From: Clostridia bacterium
GTDB lineage: Bacteria; Bacillota; Clostridia; Christensenellales; Aristaeellaceae
Reading direction: 5' to 3'
Length of the DNA: 50,756 bases
Assembly (NCBI GenBank): GCA_017471885.1
Contig: JAFURI010000092.1
Coordinates: 1 to 50,756, forward strand
Below the pieces are notes generated by a model. That model did no database searches. It had not been told where the DNA came from and saw only the letters and a list, made by a program, of their open reading frames with translations. Of this stretch, positions 1-9,145 are shown piece by piece; the first letter of the stretch is position 1, and the number at the start of each line of letters is the position of its first letter. A program made the position numbers and the translations under genes.

Positions 1-2
1 CC

Positions 3-242
3 TTCACCGCCTTCCTGACCCCCGACGACGACGACATGATCATGACCAAGGCTGCCCTGAAGGACGTCATCGTTCCCGCTTCCTGGCAGATGATCTACGC
101 CAAGGACGAGGCCGAGTTCGACAAGATCTGGGCTGACACCAAGGCCAAGTGCGAGTCTCTGGGTCTGGACTATGTGATCCAGTACAAGACTGATGACATC
201 AACGCCGCTCTGGCTACCGTGGCTGCGCTGTCCGCCGAGTAA
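3..242 (+). CDS. Extracellular sugar-binding protein of an ABC importer, C-terminal part
   Basis: Only the last 79 codons are in the window; the reading frame is open from base 3 to the TAA at 240-242, and the start lies upstream. The tail (ASWQMIYAKDEAEFDKIWAD, then a lysine- and glycine-containing helix) matches the C-terminus typical of family 1/LplA-type carbohydrate-binding proteins, where a tryptophan and an acidic-aromatic helix close the second lobe. It is followed directly by a strong terminator, so it is the last gene of an upstream operon. Family assignment rests on a short C-terminal stretch; the ligand cannot be read. An adjacent YesM-type kinase and pectin enzymes suggest a pectic sugar (inference). 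Confidence 0.65.
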   Translation, partial: FTAFLTPDDDDMIMTKAALKDVIVPASWQMIYAKDEAEFDKIWADTKAKCESLGLDYVIQYKTDDINAALATVAALSAE

Positions 243-273
243 ATTCATACTTATCCCCAGCAATCAACCCGCT

Positions 274-306
274 GCGGCCGTTCCCACACGGGAACGGCCG
301 CTTTTC
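274..306 (+). terminator. Rho-independent terminator after the sugar-binding protein
   Basis: A perfect 12-bp stem (GCGGCCGTTCCC at 274-285 pairing with 290-301) with loop ACAC is followed by TTTTCTT. It ends the operon of the partial binding-protein gene. Confidence 0.9.
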
Positions 307-330
307 TTCACCGCAGGAATATGGTATAAT
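302..330 (+). promoter_or_regulatory. Probable sigma-A promoter of the histidine kinase operon
   Basis: A perfect -10 box TATAAT lies at 325-330, with a weak -35 (TTTTCT, 302-307) 17 nt upstream that overlaps the T-tract of the preceding terminator. It is 38 nt before the kinase start. The poor -35 suggests activator help or modest basal activity (inference). Confidence 0.55.
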
Positions 331-368
331 TCAGGCAGAATCCATCGCCGTTCACAGGGGTGTACAGC

Positions 369-2126
369 ATGAAAAGAAAACTGACTATCCGTCCCCGCAA
401 TCGCCTGCTCATCCTGGGCATGGCGCTGGCCTTTGTGGTGTTTGCGGGCACTGCGGCCTATTCTGCCTACTGGTTTGAGCGGGAGAAGGAGCTTCTCCGC
501 TGTGAAAACGCCCGTGATATCCTCTACGACGAATACCGGGACAAGGCCTACGCTCTGTCCGACGTGTATGCGCCCATCTTCCGCACCGAGACCAACGTCA
601 GCGCCATGCGCGGCTATTTCTGCGCTCATCCCGGTACGGTGATGGACGCCTACTTCCGCGCCGCGCTGCTGGATGTGGTTTCCCAGATGTTGGACATGGA
701 TCCGGACATTGATTTCATCGTCCTTCACAATCCGGACCTCCCGCAGAACGTATGGGTACAACGGGATGAGCGCAGCCTCGCCCTGCTGCCCGAAGATTTC
801 CCATTTATCCCCCGGAACGGCGGTTACAGTCTCCACGGCTCCATGACATGGTACGACTCCCGGGGCCACGGACACGACGCTTTTGTCATTCAGGGCGGCA
901 CCTACTCCCTGGGCGCAGGCTCCATTCTGGTGGGCTACTCGCTGGAGCCCTTCCAGTCTGCGCTCAGCCGCACCTCCGCCTCGGATGCGGCAGTCTTCCT
1001 GCTGCTGGCGGGAGACCAGGTGGTGTTTGACTCCAGCGGCCAGCGCTACGGACAAACCTTCGATACGGCATGGATCACGCCGGACAAAACATGGCAATAT
1101 GACGGTAGCACGGCATGGTGCGCCGATCTGCGCGAGGACACGGGCCGCAACTTCTCCGCGGCGTATCTGTTCCCGCCCTTCGATCTGTTGAAGCTGTCCA
1201 ACACCAATACATGGCGCATTGTGCTGATCATGCTGGCGTTCATGGCCTTCTATGTGGTGGTCTACATCCTGTCTACCCGGCACATTCTCCATCGCGTATT
1301 CTCCATCCGCGAGGGGCTGCAGGCGCTGGGCGCGAACAAGCTGGCCGTAAGGCTTGAGGTGACGCCCCATCAGGACGAGTTTGATGATATAGCAGAGAAC
1401 ATCAACGCCATGGCAGAAACGCTGGAAAAGAATGTAGAGAAGGAATACGAGATGCGCCTGCGGCAGGTGCAGCTGGAGCTGCGGCAGATTCAGGCCCGGT
1501 TCAACCCGCACTTCCTGTACAACACGCTGGAGTTGATCCGCGGTCAGCTGTACGAACGCGGCAATGCGGAAAGCGCCGCATATCTGGAGAAGCTGTCCCG
1601 CATCTTCCGCAACCTGACCTCCTCCAAGAGCTTTGTGAGCATACAGGAGGAAATATCCTTCTGCACGGTGTACGCGTCTCTGCTGGAGCTGCGGTACGAG
1701 AACGCTGTTTCCGTCTCCTACGATATCGCCCCCGAGCTGCTGGAATGCGGCGTGCTGTCCAACCTGATTCAGCCCGTGATCGAAAACTATTTTGTTCACG
1801 CGCTGGATGAAAACGCAGACAGCAACGAGCTGGAGATCTCCTGCCAGCCCGAAGGAGACGATCACATCTGCTTCCGCATCTCCAACAACGGCGCAGGCCT
1901 GACCCCGGAGCGCATGAAGGAGCTCAACGCCCAGCTGCGCGCGCCGGATATGTCCGCGCGGAGCTATGGCCTGATGAGCATTGCCCGGCGTACGCTGCTT
2001 TTCTACGGTGCGGACTGCGGCATCCGGCTGCAGCCCAACCCTTCCGCTCCCGGCATCTGCGTGGAAATCCGCATCCGCCGCATGACGCTGGAAGAGCACG
2101 GACGCAAGCTGATGTACTACAAGTAA
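369..2126 (+). CDS. YesM-type sensor histidine kinase
   Basis: A 585-residue membrane sensor kinase. A transmembrane segment (about residues 11-35) and a second (about 281-303) flank an extracytoplasmic sensor region. Then comes a HAMP-like stretch and a coiled region leading to the His_kinase box RFNPHFLYN, with phospho-acceptor His381. The HATPase domain follows, with N-box QPVIENYFVHAL (about 467-478) and G-box NNGAGLTPERM (about 507). In the YesMN/LytS class such kinases usually pair with an AraC-type response regulator controlling sugar uptake and polysaccharide degradation; no response regulator is adjacent here. ATG 369 was chosen over GTG 360 because AGGGG at 356-360 gives normal spacing. 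It precedes rhamnogalacturonan enzymes by 33 nt, so it is probably co-transcribed with them. Confidence 0.88.
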   Translation: MKRKLTIRPRNRLLILGMALAFVVFAGTAAYSAYWFEREKELLRCENARDILYDEYRDKAYALSDVYAPIFRTETNVSAMRGYFCAHPGTVMDAYFRAALLDVVSQMLDMDPDIDFIVLHNPDLPQNVWVQRDERSLALLPEDFPFIPRNGGYSLHGSMTWYDSRGHGHDAFVIQGGTYSLGAGSILVGYSLEPFQSALSRTSASDAAVFLLLAGDQVVFDSSGQRYGQTFDTAWITPDKTWQYDGSTAWCADLREDTGRNFSAAYLFPPFDLLKLSNTNTWRIVLIMLAFMAFYVVVYILSTRHILHRVFSIREGLQALGANKLAVRLEVTPHQDEFDDIAENINAMAETLEKNVEKEYEMRLRQVQLELRQIQARFNPHFLYNTLELIRGQLYERGNAESAAYLEKLSRIFRNLTSSKSFVSIQEEISFCTVYASLLELRYENAVSVSYDIAPELLECGVLSNLIQPVIENYFVHALDENADSNELEISCQPEGDDHICFRISNNGAGLTPERMKELNAQLRAPDMSARSYGLMSIARRTLLFYGADCGIRLQPNPSAPGICVEIRIRRMTLEEHGRKLMYYK

Positions 2127-2159
2127 GCCCTTACTTCATCACGAAAGGAATGATTCTCC

Positions 2160-3251
2160 ATGAAGATGCCTCTGGACTTTGCCCGCGAGGCCTGCAATAC
2201 CTTGATGCGCCGCTATGCCGCTGAGGATCTGCCGCCCCGCCGTCACTTTCATTATCATCAGGGCGTGTTCCTCTCCGGCATGCATGAGACCTTCCGCCTG
2301 TGCGGCGATGAAAAGTACTTTGATTACATCAAGGCGTGGATCGATTCCGTTTTCGATGAGGACGGACGTATCCTTGAATACTCCCACGCCGATCTGGACG
2401 ACATCCAGCCCGGCATCCTGCTCTTCCCCCTGCTGGAAAAGACCGGCGATCCCCGCTACGAAAAATGCCTGGCCTCCGTGGCGCAGGAGGTGCGGGATAT
2501 CCCTCGCAACGCCGAGGGCGGCTGGTGGCACAAGACGTACATGAAGGATCAGATGTGGCTGGACGGCCTGTATATGTCCGGCCCCTTCTGCTCGGAATAC
2601 GCCCGCCGCACCGGCGACAGAGAGCTGGCCGCCGAGGTTGTCCGTCAGGCACTGATGATGGAGCAGAAGACCCTTGATCCGGAAACCGGGCTGCTCTATC
2701 ACGCGTGGGACGGCGCAAAGGAGGAGGACTGGGCTGATCCCGTCACCGGTCGCGCCTCCGAATTCTGGGGCCGCGCGATGGGCTGGGTGCCGGTTGCCCT
2801 GCTCAACGATCTGGATTTCCTGCCCGAGGATCTGGAGGGCCGGAGCGAACTCATCCGCATGGCCGTGCAGCTGCTGGAGAGCCTGTGCCGCTACCAGTCC
2901 GCCGAGGGAAGGTGGTATCAGGTGGTCAATAAGGGCGGTCAGGCAGGCAACTGGCTGGAGAACTCCTGCTCCTGCCTGTATGTGGCGGGCCTGTGCAAGG
3001 CCATCCGCATGGGGTATATGGACAAAAAATACTGGAACAACGCCCGCCGCGGCTACGAGGGCGTTATCGCCAGCCTCGAATGGCAGGGGGATGATATCCA
3101 GATCGGCCACGTGTGCATCGGCACCGGCGTGGGCGATTACCAGCACTACTGTGACCGCCCCGTGTCCATCAACGATCTGCACGGCGTAGGCGCATTCCTG
3201 ATCATGTGTACCGAGGTGCAGCAGCTTCTCAATTCCGGTCTGATTGACTGA
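2160..3251 (+). CDS. GH105 unsaturated rhamnogalacturonyl hydrolase (YteR-like)
   Basis: 363 residues, the normal length for GH105. The enzyme hydrates and releases the 4,5-unsaturated galacturonate that rhamnogalacturonan lyases leave at the non-reducing end of oligosaccharides. The (alpha/alpha)6-barrel signature is clear: MWLDGLYMSGPF carries Asp135, equivalent to the catalytic Asp of YteR, and the block ASEFWGRAMGWVPVAL is typical. No signal peptide, so it is cytoplasmic and acts on imported oligomers. AAAGGA lies 10 nt before the ATG. It sits between the sensor kinase and a PL26-like lyase (15-nt gap downstream), a coherent rhamnogalacturonan-I module. Confidence 0.9.
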   Translation: MKMPLDFAREACNTLMRRYAAEDLPPRRHFHYHQGVFLSGMHETFRLCGDEKYFDYIKAWIDSVFDEDGRILEYSHADLDDIQPGILLFPLLEKTGDPRYEKCLASVAQEVRDIPRNAEGGWWHKTYMKDQMWLDGLYMSGPFCSEYARRTGDRELAAEVVRQALMMEQKTLDPETGLLYHAWDGAKEEDWADPVTGRASEFWGRAMGWVPVALLNDLDFLPEDLEGRSELIRMAVQLLESLCRYQSAEGRWYQVVNKGGQAGNWLENSCSCLYVAGLCKAIRMGYMDKKYWNNARRGYEGVIASLEWQGDDIQIGHVCIGTGVGDYQHYCDRPVSINDLHGVGAFLIMCTEVQQLLNSGLID

Positions 3252-3266
3252 AGGAGGAAAACGCAC

Positions 3267-5846
3267 ATGAAAACGACTCTGACGTGGCTGCAGCCGCAAG
3301 GCTGTCAGACCGGCGCAGCCAGCTTCGGCATACCGTGGGAAAAGGGCGTGCTTGACCGCAGCGTCCCTCTGTACCTGTACGACGAGCAGGGCGATATTGT
3401 GCCCGCCCAGCATGAGGCCCGCGCCTACTGGCCCGACGGCTCAGTGAAGTGGACGCTGCACAGCGCCGCGCTGACCTCTCCCTCCGCATCCTATACCGTC
3501 AGCGACGAGGCCCCCGCCGCTCCTGCCCAAGGCCCTGTCCTGCGGATGGAAACGCTGGCTGACGGCCTGCGCATCACAAACGGCAGCAGCGTCTGGACGC
3601 TGCGCAACGGACGCACGCCCCTCCTGTGCCGCTATGGCGCCATGGAAATCGAGGGCAGGCTGATCATGCTCTGCGACCAGCGGCTTGAAACCGGCAGCGA
3701 CGATCAGCTGACCCGCACCGTTCCCTACGACGGCGAGGTAAGGCGCATCGTCGTGGAACGGCAGGGCGACTGCTGCTGCGTTGTGAAACTCAACGGCGTG
3801 CATGTGCGCCGCAGCCGGGAGTTATCCCGCATCTGGCTGCCCTTCGAGCTGCGCCTGTACTTCTTCGCAGGCGAGGCTTCGGTGCGCATGGTGCATACCT
3901 TTGTGTATGACGGCAATCAGGAGGAGGATTTCATTCGCGGCGTGGGCATGACCTTCACGGTGCCCATGAGCGGCGAGCTGCATAACCGTTTCGTCCGTCT
4001 GGGCGGCGAAACCGGTCTGTTCTGCGAGTCTCCCCTGAGTCTTTGGGACCGCCGCAAACAGAATGATCCCTACCGTCGCCAGCTGGCAGGTAAAATCAAC
4101 CCCGCGCCGAGTCATCTGTGCGACAGCGATATGACGATCTGGCGTGATTACAAGCTGACCCAGCTTTCCAGCGATCACTACGATATCCGCAAGCGCACCG
4201 GCGACTCCCGGGTGTACGTCCGGGGCGGTGCGGGCCGCAGAGCCATGGGCGTGGCCTATGCAGGCAGCGTGGGCGGCGGCCTCGCGCTCTTCCGCCGTGA
4301 CTTCTGGCAAAAAGCTCCCTCCTCGCTGGAAATCAACCATACTACCTCCTCCACCGCCGAAATGAAGCTGTGGTTCTACAGCCCCGACGGCGAACCCATG
4401 GATTTACGTCACTACGACCTGAACGCCCATCCCAACCACTGCTATGAGGGCTTCAACGAGATGTTCAGCACGCCTAACGGCGTCGCCAACACCAACGAGA
4501 TGGTCTTCGAGCCCTTCTCCACCTATCCCGGCAACGATGCGCTGGTGGAGCGCGCCCGCTGCTGGCAGTCCCCCAATCTGCTGCTGTGCGATCCTGCGTA
4601 TCTGCTCAGAACCCGTGCGCTGGGCGACTCCTTCGCCCCCGAGGATCGTTCCACTCCCGGCAAGGCGCTGATTGAGAGCTATCTGGACGATCTGTTTGAG
4701 CAGCACAAGCGCATCCGCGAGCAGTATGACATGTACGGCTTCTGGGATTACGGCGATATCCGCCATGCGTATGATCCCGACCGGCACAACTGGATGTATG
4801 ACATGGGCGGCTTTGCATGGCAGAACACCGAGCTGGTGCCCAACCTGTGGCTGTGGTTCGGGTTCCTGCGCTCCAACCGGGAGGATTACTTCCGCTGGGC
4901 CGAGGCCATGACCCGCCACTGCTCCGAGGTGGATCTGTACCACTCCGGCCCCTTCCGCGGTCTTGGCAGCAGGCACAACGTGGTGCACTGGGGCTGCTCC
5001 TGCAAGGAGTGCCGCATGACCCTGACGCAGCTGTACAAGCCCTACTACTACCTCACCGGCGACGAGCGCACCGGCGCCATCATGACCCGGATGAAGGACG
5101 TGGACATGGCCATGGTCGCCATGGATAAGCTGCGCTACAACACCCTCGACGATCTGAGCTGTCATCCCCGCCTCGGCCCCGACCTGATGGTGATGCTGGG
5201 CAACTGGCTCACCCACTGGGAGCGCACGGAGGATTCCCGCTATCGTGACAAGATCCTGAAAACTGTGGAGCATCTGCGCGGTGCAGACGGCTTCTGCCAT
5301 GTGAAGGTCTGGGGCGTGGATCCGCAGACGAGCGAAATGACCCTCGCCTCCCAGGATCCTCCGGGCGGCCCCAACTGGCACTTCAATTACTGCTTTGGCA
5401 GCGAGTACGTTTGGCCGGAAATCCTGAACGTGCTGGAAGACGAGGAGCTGTGGCACGGCTTCCTCAATTCGGGACTGATTTTCTCCCTTGACGGAGATCC
5501 GGACGGGCTGGCCGATCGCTTTGCCGATGCACCCACCCCACCGAAGGGCAACATGAAGTCCTACTGGAACGGCGTGGCCGCCTATGCCGCCGGCAAGACA
5601 GGCGACCGGACGCTGGCCATGCAGTGCTGGGAGAACATCATCGGCAATCCCGGCCGCCCTCAGCACGACAACATCCCCATGCCTATCCGTCCCCGGAGGA
5701 TTACCGGCTCCTCGCTTCACAGGGAGGTGGACGAGTATCCCTTCATCACCGGCAACAACACCGGTCAGTGGGGCTCCCACGTCATTGTGATGCTGGCGCA
5801 TATCGCCCGGTATGTGGACGAGTACTTTGAAAGCATTAAACCCTAA
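3267..5846 (+). CDS. PL26/YetA-like exo-rhamnogalacturonan lyase candidate
   Basis: 859 residues with no signal peptide. The N-terminal part (about 1-250) looks like the RIFT-barrel/beta-sandwich domain of the PcRGLX/YetA family (early motif PDGSVKW). The middle and C-terminal part is rich in Trp, Tyr and His, as in an (alpha/alpha)6 toroid (GGFAWQNTELVPNLWLWFGF; HNVVHWGCSCKEC; GNNTGQWGSH). Fungal PcRGLX (PL26) is an exo-acting rhamnogalacturonan lyase; B. subtilis yetA lies in a pectin-utilisation region. Lying directly downstream of GH105, which consumes unsaturated lyase products, supports the lyase role. A strong AAGGAGG precedes the ATG. Catalytic residues are not assigned from the sequence; the exact activity is an inference from the family. 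Confidence 0.78.
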   Translation: MKTTLTWLQPQGCQTGAASFGIPWEKGVLDRSVPLYLYDEQGDIVPAQHEARAYWPDGSVKWTLHSAALTSPSASYTVSDEAPAAPAQGPVLRMETLADGLRITNGSSVWTLRNGRTPLLCRYGAMEIEGRLIMLCDQRLETGSDDQLTRTVPYDGEVRRIVVERQGDCCCVVKLNGVHVRRSRELSRIWLPFELRLYFFAGEASVRMVHTFVYDGNQEEDFIRGVGMTFTVPMSGELHNRFVRLGGETGLFCESPLSLWDRRKQNDPYRRQLAGKINPAPSHLCDSDMTIWRDYKLTQLSSDHYDIRKRTGDSRVYVRGGAGRRAMGVAYAGSVGGGLALFRRDFWQKAPSSLEINHTTSSTAEMKLWFYSPDGEPMDLRHYDLNAHPNHCYEGFNEMFSTPNGVANTNEMVFEPFSTYPGNDALVERARCWQSPNLLLCDPAYLLRTRALGDSFAPEDRSTPGKALIESYLDDLFEQHKRIREQYDMYGFWDYGDIRHAYDPDRHNWMYDMGGFAWQNTELVPNLWLWFGFLRSNREDYFRWAEAMTRHCSEVDLYHSGPFRGLGSRHNVVHWGCSCKECRMTLTQLYKPYYYLTGDERTGAIMTRMKDVDMAMVAMDKLRYNTLDDLSCHPRLGPDLMVMLGNWLTHWERTEDSRYRDKILKTVEHLRGADGFCHVKVWGVDPQTSEMTLASQDPPGGPNWHFNYCFGSEYVWPEILNVLEDEELWHGFLNSGLIFSLDGDPDGLADRFADAPTPPKGNMKSYWNGVAAYAAGKTGDRTLAMQCWENIIGNPGRPQHDNIPMPIRPRRITGSSLHREVDEYPFITGNNTGQWGSHVIVMLAHIARYVDEYFESIKP

Positions 5847-5856
5847 GGACACAAAA

Positions 5857-5882
5857 AAGGAGACCCGTAAGCGGGTCTCCTT
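5857..5882. terminator. Bidirectional terminator between convergent genes
   Basis: An 11-bp perfect stem (AAGGAGACCCG, 5857-5867, with 5872-5882) and a 4-nt loop, with A-rich sequence on the left and T-rich on the right. It can terminate the plus-strand lyase gene and the minus-strand AraC gene. Confidence 0.88.
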
Positions 5883-5887
5883 CTTTG

Positions 5888-6865
5888 TTATGCTTTGTTT
5901 TCGTACGCCCCCAGTTCCATCGGGAAGAAATGGAAGGTGGACGGCGGCAGCGAATTGAAGTAGGCCGTCACCACCGGATTCTCCTCGCTGCGCATCTTCT
6001 GCCGCCACTGGCTGGGCGATACGCCGTGAATCCGCCTGAACTGCCTGTTGAAGCTGGAGGGCGAAGGATAGCCCACCTGCAGGCCGATCTCCGTAATGGA
6101 GAAATCACAGTTGTACAGCAGCACGCATGCACGGTCGATGCGCACCATCTGCACATAGTCCAGCGGCGACCACCCCAGCACCTGCTTGAACAGCCTCCGG
6201 AAGTGGGATACACTCACATGGCACAGCCTGCTCAGCTTCTCAATGGACACGTCCTCCATGAAGTTTTCCGCAATGTAGGCGATGGCCGGCGCAATGCAGC
6301 CCAGCTGGCTGTTAACGTACTGCTCGTCCTTCGCCGTGCCGGAGTAATTCCTGAGCAGCAGCAGGAACAGCGTGGCAAACAGCTCCCTCACCACATGATG
6401 ATAATGGGTGCGGCCGTTTTCCATCTCGTCGATGATCATCTTCAGCACCGTCATGATCTGCCCCTGCGCCCCGTCCCTCAGGACGCACTCTGCGCCGCAC
6501 ACGTCCCGCTGATACTCGCTGAGCATGTTGCTCAGGCGGGGGCTCAGATTGGGCAGCATCTTCTGCGGATCCACATAGATCCACTTCCAGCCGCAGACCT
6601 GACCCTCATCCACGCTGTGCGCATGGGGGATGTTCGGCGGAGCGATCATCATGCACGGGGCCTGAATCTCCAGCGTCTGGTTACCAATGTGGTACTTGCC
6701 TGTGCCGGAATACAGGAAGCCGATCTCCATGCAGTTGTGGAAATGCATCCGCGTGATCGGCTCCGGATGGCTTTTCCACGAATCGCCCAGCAAGCCAATC
6801 ACCGGAAAATTGGCCGGAAGGTCAAAGTGGCGGTAGTAAATATTCTGCTGCATGCCCTGTTGCAT
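5888..6865 (-). CDS. AraC-family transcriptional regulator with N-terminal cupin
   Basis: 325 residues. The N-terminal half resembles the AraC-type sugar-binding cupin (ITRMHFHNCMEIGFLYSGTG, then a proline-rich strand APPNIPHAH). The C-terminal ~100 residues (about 190-290) carry two helix-turn-helix motifs (VSIEKLSRLCHVSVSHFRRL and ITEIGLQVGYPSPSSFNRQF). GAGGCGG is suitably placed before ATG 6865. It is the last gene of a minus-strand run after a UroD-like gene (36-nt gap) and ends at a shared terminator. Probably a local activator; its targets could be its own operon or the adjacent rhamnogalacturonan genes (inference). Confidence 0.9.
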   Translation of the reverse strand: MQQGMQQNIYYRHFDLPANFPVIGLLGDSWKSHPEPITRMHFHNCMEIGFLYSGTGKYHIGNQTLEIQAPCMMIAPPNIPHAHSVDEGQVCGWKWIYVDPQKMLPNLSPRLSNMLSEYQRDVCGAECVLRDGAQGQIMTVLKMIIDEMENGRTHYHHVVRELFATLFLLLLRNYSGTAKDEQYVNSQLGCIAPAIAYIAENFMEDVSIEKLSRLCHVSVSHFRRLFKQVLGWSPLDYVQMVRIDRACVLLYNCDFSITEIGLQVGYPSPSSFNRQFRRIHGVSPSQWRQKMRSEENPVVTAYFNSLPPSTFHFFPMELGAYENKA

Positions 6866-6901
6866 CGCAAATTCCGCCTCTCTTCATTCACAATTGGCTG
6901 A

Positions 6902-7861
6902 TCAAGCCATCTGCTCCACAGCCTCGACTACCCAGCCAAAGCGCTTGATATCCACCGTGGCAGGCAGAGTGCAGTCCGCGCCCAGAATCACGCCCGTCTT
7001 GCCGGCGCGCTCCACCAGACGGCGGGTCTCTTCCTGCACCTGCTCCTTGGTACCGGAGAACAGCACGCCCTGGGGACGGTTGTCAAAGCCGCCCAGCACA
7101 CCGCGGCCGCCGAAGAACTCCATGCCCTGCACCAGATTCATATCCTCAATGTAGCATGCCCAGTTGACGGTCTTGGCGGGATAGTCCTGCCAGATCTCCA
7201 TGTTGTTGGGGATGCCGGCCCAGCCGCAGCAATGCAGCACGTTGGTCTCGGAGAACTTGTTGGCATGCTCCAGCACGCGCTTGTCGGTGGGGGTGATATG
7301 CTCGCGGTAGTACTCGGGCGTAAAGCGGTTCTTCTCGCCCGCCTGCACGCAGTAATACACGCCGTCAATGCCGGCCTCGGTCACCAGCAGCTCGCACAGG
7401 GTGCAGCAGTCCTCGGCAATCACGTCCAGCGCATAGGCGATGGCGGCGGGATCCTTCTTCAGGTGCTCCATCACCAGATCGTCGCCCACGCCGAAACGGA
7501 TCAGAGAGAAGGGCGCAAACACGTTGTAGATGACCACCATGTCGTCCTTCAGGCCTTCCTTGACGGCCTTGGCGCGGGCCACCTGCTCGTAGATGAAGGG
7601 ATGATCCTTGCCCAGAGGCTTCATGGCATACCAGTCCTGCGGTTCCTTCACGGCCTTGGCCACAGGGTTGGGATAGTCAAAATAGCTGTCGCACATGATT
7701 TTGACCATATCCACGTCGATGGTGTTGTAGTAGTCATGATGAGCCTTCACACAGGCTTCGCCCACGCCCTGCTCTGCAAGGAAATGGAACCAGAAGCCCA
7801 CCGGAGGACGATCCACCGGCTCAAGATTCATGGCAGCCAGAACTCGTTCGCGCTTGTTCAT
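6902..7861 (-). CDS. UroD-like (MtaA/MtbA family) methyltransferase, copy 1
   Basis: 319 residues, uroporphyrinogen-decarboxylase superfamily. It shows the zinc motif of cobalamin-dependent methyltransferases rather than a haem-pathway signature: H210-x-C212 in LHCCGW, and a distal Cys297 in LGADCTLP. The start MNKRERVLAAMNLEPVDRPP is typical of the family, and GGGAGG precedes ATG 7861. Two paralogues lie at 21320-22261 and 22311-23273. Characterised MtaA/MtbA proteins move a methyl group between a corrinoid protein and a thiol or amine; no corrinoid protein is visible in this window, so the donor and acceptor are unknown. It sits downstream of the cysteine desulfidase gene. Confidence 0.82.
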   Translation of the reverse strand: MNKRERVLAAMNLEPVDRPPVGFWFHFLAEQGVGEACVKAHHDYYNTIDVDMVKIMCDSYFDYPNPVAKAVKEPQDWYAMKPLGKDHPFIYEQVARAKAVKEGLKDDMVVIYNVFAPFSLIRFGVGDDLVMEHLKKDPAAIAYALDVIAEDCCTLCELLVTEAGIDGVYYCVQAGEKNRFTPEYYREHITPTDKRVLEHANKFSETNVLHCCGWAGIPNNMEIWQDYPAKTVNWACYIEDMNLVQGMEFFGGRGVLGGFDNRPQGVLFSGTKEQVQEETRRLVERAGKTGVILGADCTLPATVDIKRFGWVVEAVEQMA

Positions 7862-7878
7862 GGAAAAACCTCCCTCGT

Positions 7879-9144
7879 TTATTTTGAGATCATCATATCA
7901 AGGATCACATGATCCGTCTGATTCATGCCTTCGCTGCCCAGGTTCGCCAGGTTGCGGATGCTTTCCTCCGCGTCATCGGCAATGATGCCGTCCAGATGGG
8001 TAGCCGATACGCCCGCCAGCGCCAGCTGGGCGCACTGGATCGCGCTGGCCAGCGAGCTGGCAATCTTCAGCGCGCAGCCGGACTTCGCGCCGTCACAGAT
8101 CAGGCCGGAAATATCGGCGATCATGTTCTGGATGGCAAAGAGAATCTCCCTGAGGCCGCCGCCCAGCAGATAGGCGATGGCGCCGGAGGAACCGATGGAC
8201 GAAGCGATGGCGCAGCCGCACAGGGGCGACAGCTTGCCGATATGGGACTTGATGTGGATGGTGATCAACTGGCTGAGCGCCTCGGCCCGGAGCATCTGCT
8301 CCTTGTCTGCACCCAGCTTGCGGGCCGCCGCCGCCACCGGCAGGCTGGCGCTGATGCCCTGATTGCCGCTGCCCGCGGTGCTCATCACCGGCAGGGTACA
8401 GCCGGCCATACGCGCATCCGCCGCAGCGGATGCATAGGCGCACACATACTCGGACAGGGTCATCTCCTCCATGGTGCGGCCGCCCATAAGCACTTTGCCC
8501 ACGCGCATGCCGTAATCATGGCTGAGGCCCTCCTGCGCAATGGCGTCGTTCATGGCGATCACGTCGCACAGGAATTCCAGCTCCTGCGCCGGAACAGTGG
8601 TCACGAAGCCGTAAATGCCCTCCACGTTCAGATCATGGGCGGCGGAGGCGCCGGGATGCAGCGTCTGGGAGGTATGATGCTCCAGCACCTGATCATCCAG
8701 CTGCACATGGGTGATGGAGGTATGCGCATCCTCAATGATGCACACCGCCTCGTGACCCTGCGCAAACACATGGGCCTCGATGTACAGCTTCTTCTCCGTA
8801 TCCTTGGTGCCCACGGAGATCACGCCCTGCGCGGCATACTCGCGGGCCTTCTGATAATCCGCCGGGCCTGCGCCGGAAAGCACCTCCAGCCCATAGCCGG
8901 AATGACCCGCCACGCAGCTGAGCGCGGAGGCTATTTCAAGGCCCACCATGCCGGTGCCGGGAATACCCACGCCCATGGCGTTTTTCAGGATGTTGCGGCT
9001 GACCTGAAGCTCAATCTTCTCCGGCATGCAGCCCAGGGTCTCACGGGCTTTGGCGACTGCCAGCGCCACGGCGATGGGTTCCGTACAGCCCAGCGCGGGC
9101 TTGATCTCCCTGCGCATGGCCTCCAGGTACTTCTGATAATCCAT
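7879..9144 (-). CDS. cyuA: L-cysteine desulfidase / UPF0597 family protein
   Basis: 421 residues matching the CyuA/YhaM family, related to the serine dehydratase alpha fold. Expected role: cytoplasmic breakdown of L-cysteine to sulfide, ammonia and pyruvate with a [4Fe-4S] cluster. The family cysteines are present: Cys20 in LGCTEPIA, C309-G-C311, and C350 and C357 in GLICDGAKSGC, the latter spaced seven residues like the cluster ligands of archaeal cysteine desulfidase. The glycine motif STAGSGNQG is intact. The ATG is 1 nt after the stop of the upstream M20 peptidase and its RBS lies inside that gene, so translation is probably coupled. The specific substrate within the family is not proven. 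Confidence 0.85.
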   Translation of the reverse strand: MDYQKYLEAMRREIKPALGCTEPIAVALAVAKARETLGCMPEKIELQVSRNILKNAMGVGIPGTGMVGLEIASALSCVAGHSGYGLEVLSGAGPADYQKAREYAAQGVISVGTKDTEKKLYIEAHVFAQGHEAVCIIEDAHTSITHVQLDDQVLEHHTSQTLHPGASAAHDLNVEGIYGFVTTVPAQELEFLCDVIAMNDAIAQEGLSHDYGMRVGKVLMGGRTMEEMTLSEYVCAYASAAADARMAGCTLPVMSTAGSGNQGISASLPVAAAARKLGADKEQMLRAEALSQLITIHIKSHIGKLSPLCGCAIASSIGSSGAIAYLLGGGLREILFAIQNMIADISGLICDGAKSGCALKIASSLASAIQCAQLALAGVSATHLDGIIADDAEESIRNLANLGSEGMNQTDHVILDMMISK

Positions 9145-9145
9145 C

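Noticed and set aside
360..368. GTG at 360 as the kinase start
   Set aside because: The SD AGGGG overlaps this codon; ATG 369 has normal spacing.
264..2099. A 611-codon minus-strand frame across the histidine kinase
   Set aside because: The plus strand encodes a complete YesM-type kinase with H, N and G boxes; the minus frame has no domain and no RBS.
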